Positions 5,173 through 7,392 of a stretch of 7,392 bases of DNA are shown piece after piece. The position numbers and the translations under genes are program-made. Under the pieces are notes generated by a model. That model had not been told where the DNA came from and ran no database searches. It was given only the letters and a program-made list of their open reading frames with translations. This stretch comes from JAXMHQ01 sp046346665. Its GTDB lineage: Bacteria > Verrucomicrobiota > Verrucomicrobiia > Limisphaerales > JAXMHQ01. Positions within the stretch are counted from its first letter, which is position 1. The number at the start of each line of letters is the position of its first letter. The DNA lies in contig JAXMHQ010000064.1 in assembly GCA_046346665.1 (NCBI GenBank), positions 1 through 7,392 of the forward strand, read 5' to 3'.

Positions 5173-6431
5173 GGCTGGAGCTGAAGTTCGCGTCCCGCGG
5201 CGGCGCGCTTCGCTTTTTGGTAAACCTCGACGGCTGCCGGGAACGGCTGGAGCGCGCGCTGAAAAATGCCGAGGCTGTAGGCGATGGTCAGGCCGTAATT
5301 AGTGATCGGCACGCCGGCCTGCTGGCAGCGAAGGATGCGAGTGAGCATCTCGCGCCGGTTCCACATGCAGGCGCCGCAATGGATCACCAGTTTGTAGTCC
5401 GACAAATCAGCCGGGAAATCGTGGCCCTGCATCTGGGTGAACTCGAGTTTCGCGCCGGTGTATTGCGTGAGCCAGCGGGGGATCTTGACCCGCCCGATGT
5501 CTTCGCCGATCGGGTGATGCGAGCAGGCTTCGGCCACCAGGATGCGGTCGCCGCTTTTCAGCTTGTCGATGGCAAGCGTGCCCTGGACCTGCGCGGTGAG
5601 GTCGCCTTTGAACCGGGCCATGAGAATCGAAAAACTCGTCATGGGCACTTCGGGCGGCGTGTCGGCGGCGACTTTGAGGAACGCCTGGGAATCCGTGACC
5701 ACGAGTTTCGGCGGCGCGTTGAGCCGGTCGAGCGCCGCGCGGAGTTCACGTTCCTTCACCACCATGCAGAGCGCGTCCGTGTCGAGCAGGTCGCGGATGG
5801 CCTGGACCTGGGGCAGGATCAGCCGGCCTTTGGGGGCTTCCTTATCGATCGGCACCACCAGGACCGCCAGTTCGCCGGGGCCAACCAGGTCCCCGAGAAT
5901 CGCCGGCGTGTTGATAAAGTCCGGTGGTGCCAAATCCAGCAGTGCCTGGCGCAATTCGCCGAGGCCGGTCCCGCGCAGCGCCGAGGTTTCGACCGCGCGG
6001 ATTTTGCGATCCGCCAGTTCCCGGAGCGTTTCCGGCGCGGGCGCGGCGAGGTCGCATTGATTGAACACGACGAGCGCTGGAAGATTGCGCGACTGCAATT
6101 CGCGAAGAATCGCCTCCTCGAATTCGCCCCAGGCGCCCGCGGCGGCGACGAGCACGGCGAGATCCGTGCGATCCAGAACCTGGCGTGTTTTTTGAACCCG
6201 CAATTCGCCGAGCGCGCCCGAGTCGTCGATTCCGGCCGTGTCGATGAACAGGACCGGTCCGAGCGGGAGCAGTTCCATCGGCTTCTCGACCGGGTCGGTC
6301 GTGGTGCCGGCAACGGGCGAAACGATCGACACCTGCTGCCGGGTGAGCGCGTTGAGCAGGCTCGATTTGCCGACGTTGCGGCGACCGAAAAAGGCGATGT
6401 GCAGCCGGAGACCTTTGGGGGTTGGATTCAC
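5169..6431 (-). CDS. hydF: [FeFe]-hydrogenase maturation GTPase and scaffold HydF
   Basis: Scaffold on which the 2Fe subcluster is held before transfer to the hydrogenase. 420 residues, normal for the family. The N-terminal GTPase domain has a Walker A motif at 16-24 (G-R-R-N-V-G-K-S-S), T-T-T at 43-45, D64-T-A-G and N124-Q-C-D127 in place of the usual N-K-x-D. A dimerisation region follows at about 175-290. The C-terminal cluster-binding domain has C303-S-H-H and H351-C352-G-A-C355, the three-cysteine [4Fe-4S] site typical of HydF. The start is the GTG at 6431, which overlaps the aspA stop (GTGA) and has AAAGGAG upstream. The open frame continues far upstream of it, but that part is a low-complexity shadow of aspA. 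The stop overlaps the hydE ATG. Family and role are certain. Confidence 0.96.
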   Translation of the reverse strand: MNPTPKGLRLHIAFFGRRNVGKSSLLNALTRQQVSIVSPVAGTTTDPVEKPMELLPLGPVLFIDTAGIDDSGALGELRVQKTRQVLDRTDLAVLVAAAGAWGEFEEAILRELQSRNLPALVVFNQCDLAAPAPETLRELADRKIRAVETSALRGTGLGELRQALLDLAPPDFINTPAILGDLVGPGELAVLVVPIDKEAPKGRLILPQVQAIRDLLDTDALCMVVKERELRAALDRLNAPPKLVVTDSQAFLKVAADTPPEVPMTSFSILMARFKGDLTAQVQGTLAIDKLKSGDRILVAEACSHHPIGEDIGRVKIPRWLTQYTGAKLEFTQMQGHDFPADLSDYKLVIHCGACMWNRREMLTRILRCQQAGVPITNYGLTIAYSLGIFQRALQPFPAAVEVYQKAKRAAAGRELQLQP

Positions 6432-7392
6432 GCGGCTCCTTTCAGCCCGACATTGTCGGGGCTTCCGAGCCGGCAGACGGCTTCGGGGCTGATGAGTTCG
6501 TCGAACGCTTCGCCGCTGAGCCAGCCTTTTTCGATGAGCAACTCGCGCAGGCTGCGACCGGTTTCGCGCGCCTGTTGGGCGACCGCGGCGGCGCGATCGT
6601 AGCCGAGCAGCGGAACCAGGGCGGTGGCTGCGGCGGTGGAATTTTCGACGTTGCGGCGGCAGCGGGCTTCGTCGGCTTCGATTCCTTCGACGCAATGGCG
6701 CCGGAGGATGTCGCAGGCGTTGGCGAGCAGTTCGATGCTGTCGAGCAGGCAATCGGCGACGAGCGGCAAGAACGGATTCAACTCGAGGCTGCCGGCGGCG
6801 CAGGCGTTGGCAATCACGGCGTCGTGTCCGAACACAAGCATCGCTGCCTGGGTCGCGGCTTCGGGAATGACCGGGTTCACCTTGCCGGGCATGATCGACG
6901 ACCCGGCCTGGCGGGCGGGCAGCCGGATTTCGCCGAGCCCTGCGTCGGGGCCGGAGGCGAGCAGGCGGAGGTCGCCGCAAATTTTCACCAGCGAAACCGC
7001 GTGGGCCTTGAGAATGCCCGAGACTTCGACAAACACGTCGGCGTTCTGGGTGGCTTCGACGAGGTTTTCGGCGCGGGCGAACCCGATGCCGGTGACCGCG
7101 CGCAGTGCATCGACGACCTGGAAAATGAATTCCCGCGGCGCGGCGAGGCCGGTGCCGATGGCGGTGCCGCCGAGGCTGACGACGCGGAGTCGTTCTTCGC
7201 ACTTGTAAATGCGCCAGCGATCGCGGTTCAGGGCCTCCGCGTAGGCGCCCATCTCGCGGCCGAGAGTGGTGAGCACGGCGTCCTGCAATTGCGTGCGGCC
7301 GACCTTGACCACGTGGGCGAAGCGTTTTTCGGCGTCCTGGAACGCTTCCTGGAGTGCGACGACCCGGGTTTCAAGCAACTTCAGCGACCGGA
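6428..7392 (-). CDS. aspA: Aspartate ammonia-lyase (fumarase/aspartase family), C-terminal two thirds, cut by right window edge
   Basis: Converts L-aspartate to fumarate and ammonia in the cytoplasm. About 320 codons are present, where the family usually has 460-470. The frame is open to the window edge (R-S-L-K-L-L-E-T precedes the first TTG at 7378, which is not a real start). Visible family features are G-R-T-Q-L-Q-D-A-V, then G-G-T-A-I-G-T-G, the signature loop G-S-S-I-M-P-G-K-V-N-P that holds the catalytic serine, E-L-N-P-F-L-P, and the C-terminal block A-V-C-R-L-G-S-P-D. These fit aspartase better than fumarase C, though the two are close relatives. The stop overlaps the hydF GTG by 4 nt, so it belongs to the maturation operon. 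Lyases of this kind are known companions of hydEFG genes and have been proposed to supply ammonia for the bridging amine ligand. That role here is inferred. Confidence 0.9.
   Translation of the reverse strand, partial: RSLKLLETRVVALQEAFQDAEKRFAHVVKVGRTQLQDAVLTTLGREMGAYAEALNRDRWRIYKCEERLRVVSLGGTAIGTGLAAPREFIFQVVDALRAVTGIGFARAENLVEATQNADVFVEVSGILKAHAVSLVKICGDLRLLASGPDAGLGEIRLPARQAGSSIMPGKVNPVIPEAATQAAMLVFGHDAVIANACAAGSLELNPFLPLVADCLLDSIELLANACDILRRHCVEGIEADEARCRRNVENSTAAATALVPLLGYDRAAAVAQQARETGRSLRELLIEKGWLSGEAFDELISPEAVCRLGSPDNVGLKGAA
6436..6442 (-). promoter_or_regulatory. Ribosome binding site fixing the GTG start of hydF
   Basis: AAAGGAG with a short 4-nt spacer (CCGC) before the GTG at 6431. 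It picks this start from a frame that is open for more than 700 nt further upstream, and it lies within the end of aspA. Confidence 0.7.

Noticed and set aside
3937..5184. Plus-strand open frame (415 codons) opposite hydE
   Set aside because: It mirrors hydE almost exactly and has no family features.
4974..6602. Long plus-strand open frame (542 codons)
   Set aside because: Antisense to hydF and the start of hydE, with no recognisable domain. It is a composition-driven shadow.
6432..7202. N-terminal extension of HydF by ~257 residues
   Set aside because: The extension is Arg/Pro/His-rich noise overlapping aspA in another frame. The GTG at 6431 has a ribosome site and gives the normal HydF length.

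Overview
The window is about 7.4 kb of GC-rich bacterial DNA in which every gene I can support lies on the minus strand, so the operon reads from the right edge toward the left. The main content is a tightly packed [FeFe]-hydrogenase operon. In transcription order it holds an aspartate ammonia-lyase (aspA, entering from beyond the right edge), the H-cluster scaffold GTPase hydF, the radical SAM maturase hydE, a small thioredoxin-like [2Fe-2S] protein, a sensory-type (group C-like) [FeFe]-hydrogenase with a PAS domain, and a PP2C/SpoIIE-type phosphatase. The first four junctions are 4-nt stop/start overlaps (ATGA or GTGA). The last is a 29-nt overlap. This points to one translationally coupled transcript. 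After a 385-nt gap with several repeat-like structures, the N-terminal part of lspA (signal peptidase II) runs off the left edge.

How the genes fit together: HydE and HydF take part in building the 2Fe subcluster of the H-cluster. AspA probably supplies ammonia or otherwise links amino-nitrogen metabolism to that assembly. HydG, the third maturase, is not in the window and would be expected upstream of aspA or elsewhere. The hydrogenase has all H-cluster cysteines but an alanine where catalytic enzymes have the proton-transfer cysteine, and it carries a PAS domain. It is therefore best read as an H2 or redox sensor. The [2Fe-2S] protein is a likely electron partner, and the phosphatase is the likely output, acting on an unknown phosphoprotein. 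No catalytic hydrogenase and no kinase partner are seen here.

The most unusual feature is inside hydE. Three copies of a ~25-28 bp palindrome-forming repeat are inserted in frame, adding about 37 low-complexity residues between conserved HydE segments without breaking the gene. Together with a period-10 tandem (ATCCGTGT-type) and a GC-rich hairpin in the intergenic gap, this resembles the dispersed repeats I remember from Verrucomicrobiota genomes. I infer that phylum, or a relative in the PVC group, as the likely host. This rests on recollection of repeat families and not on a marker gene.
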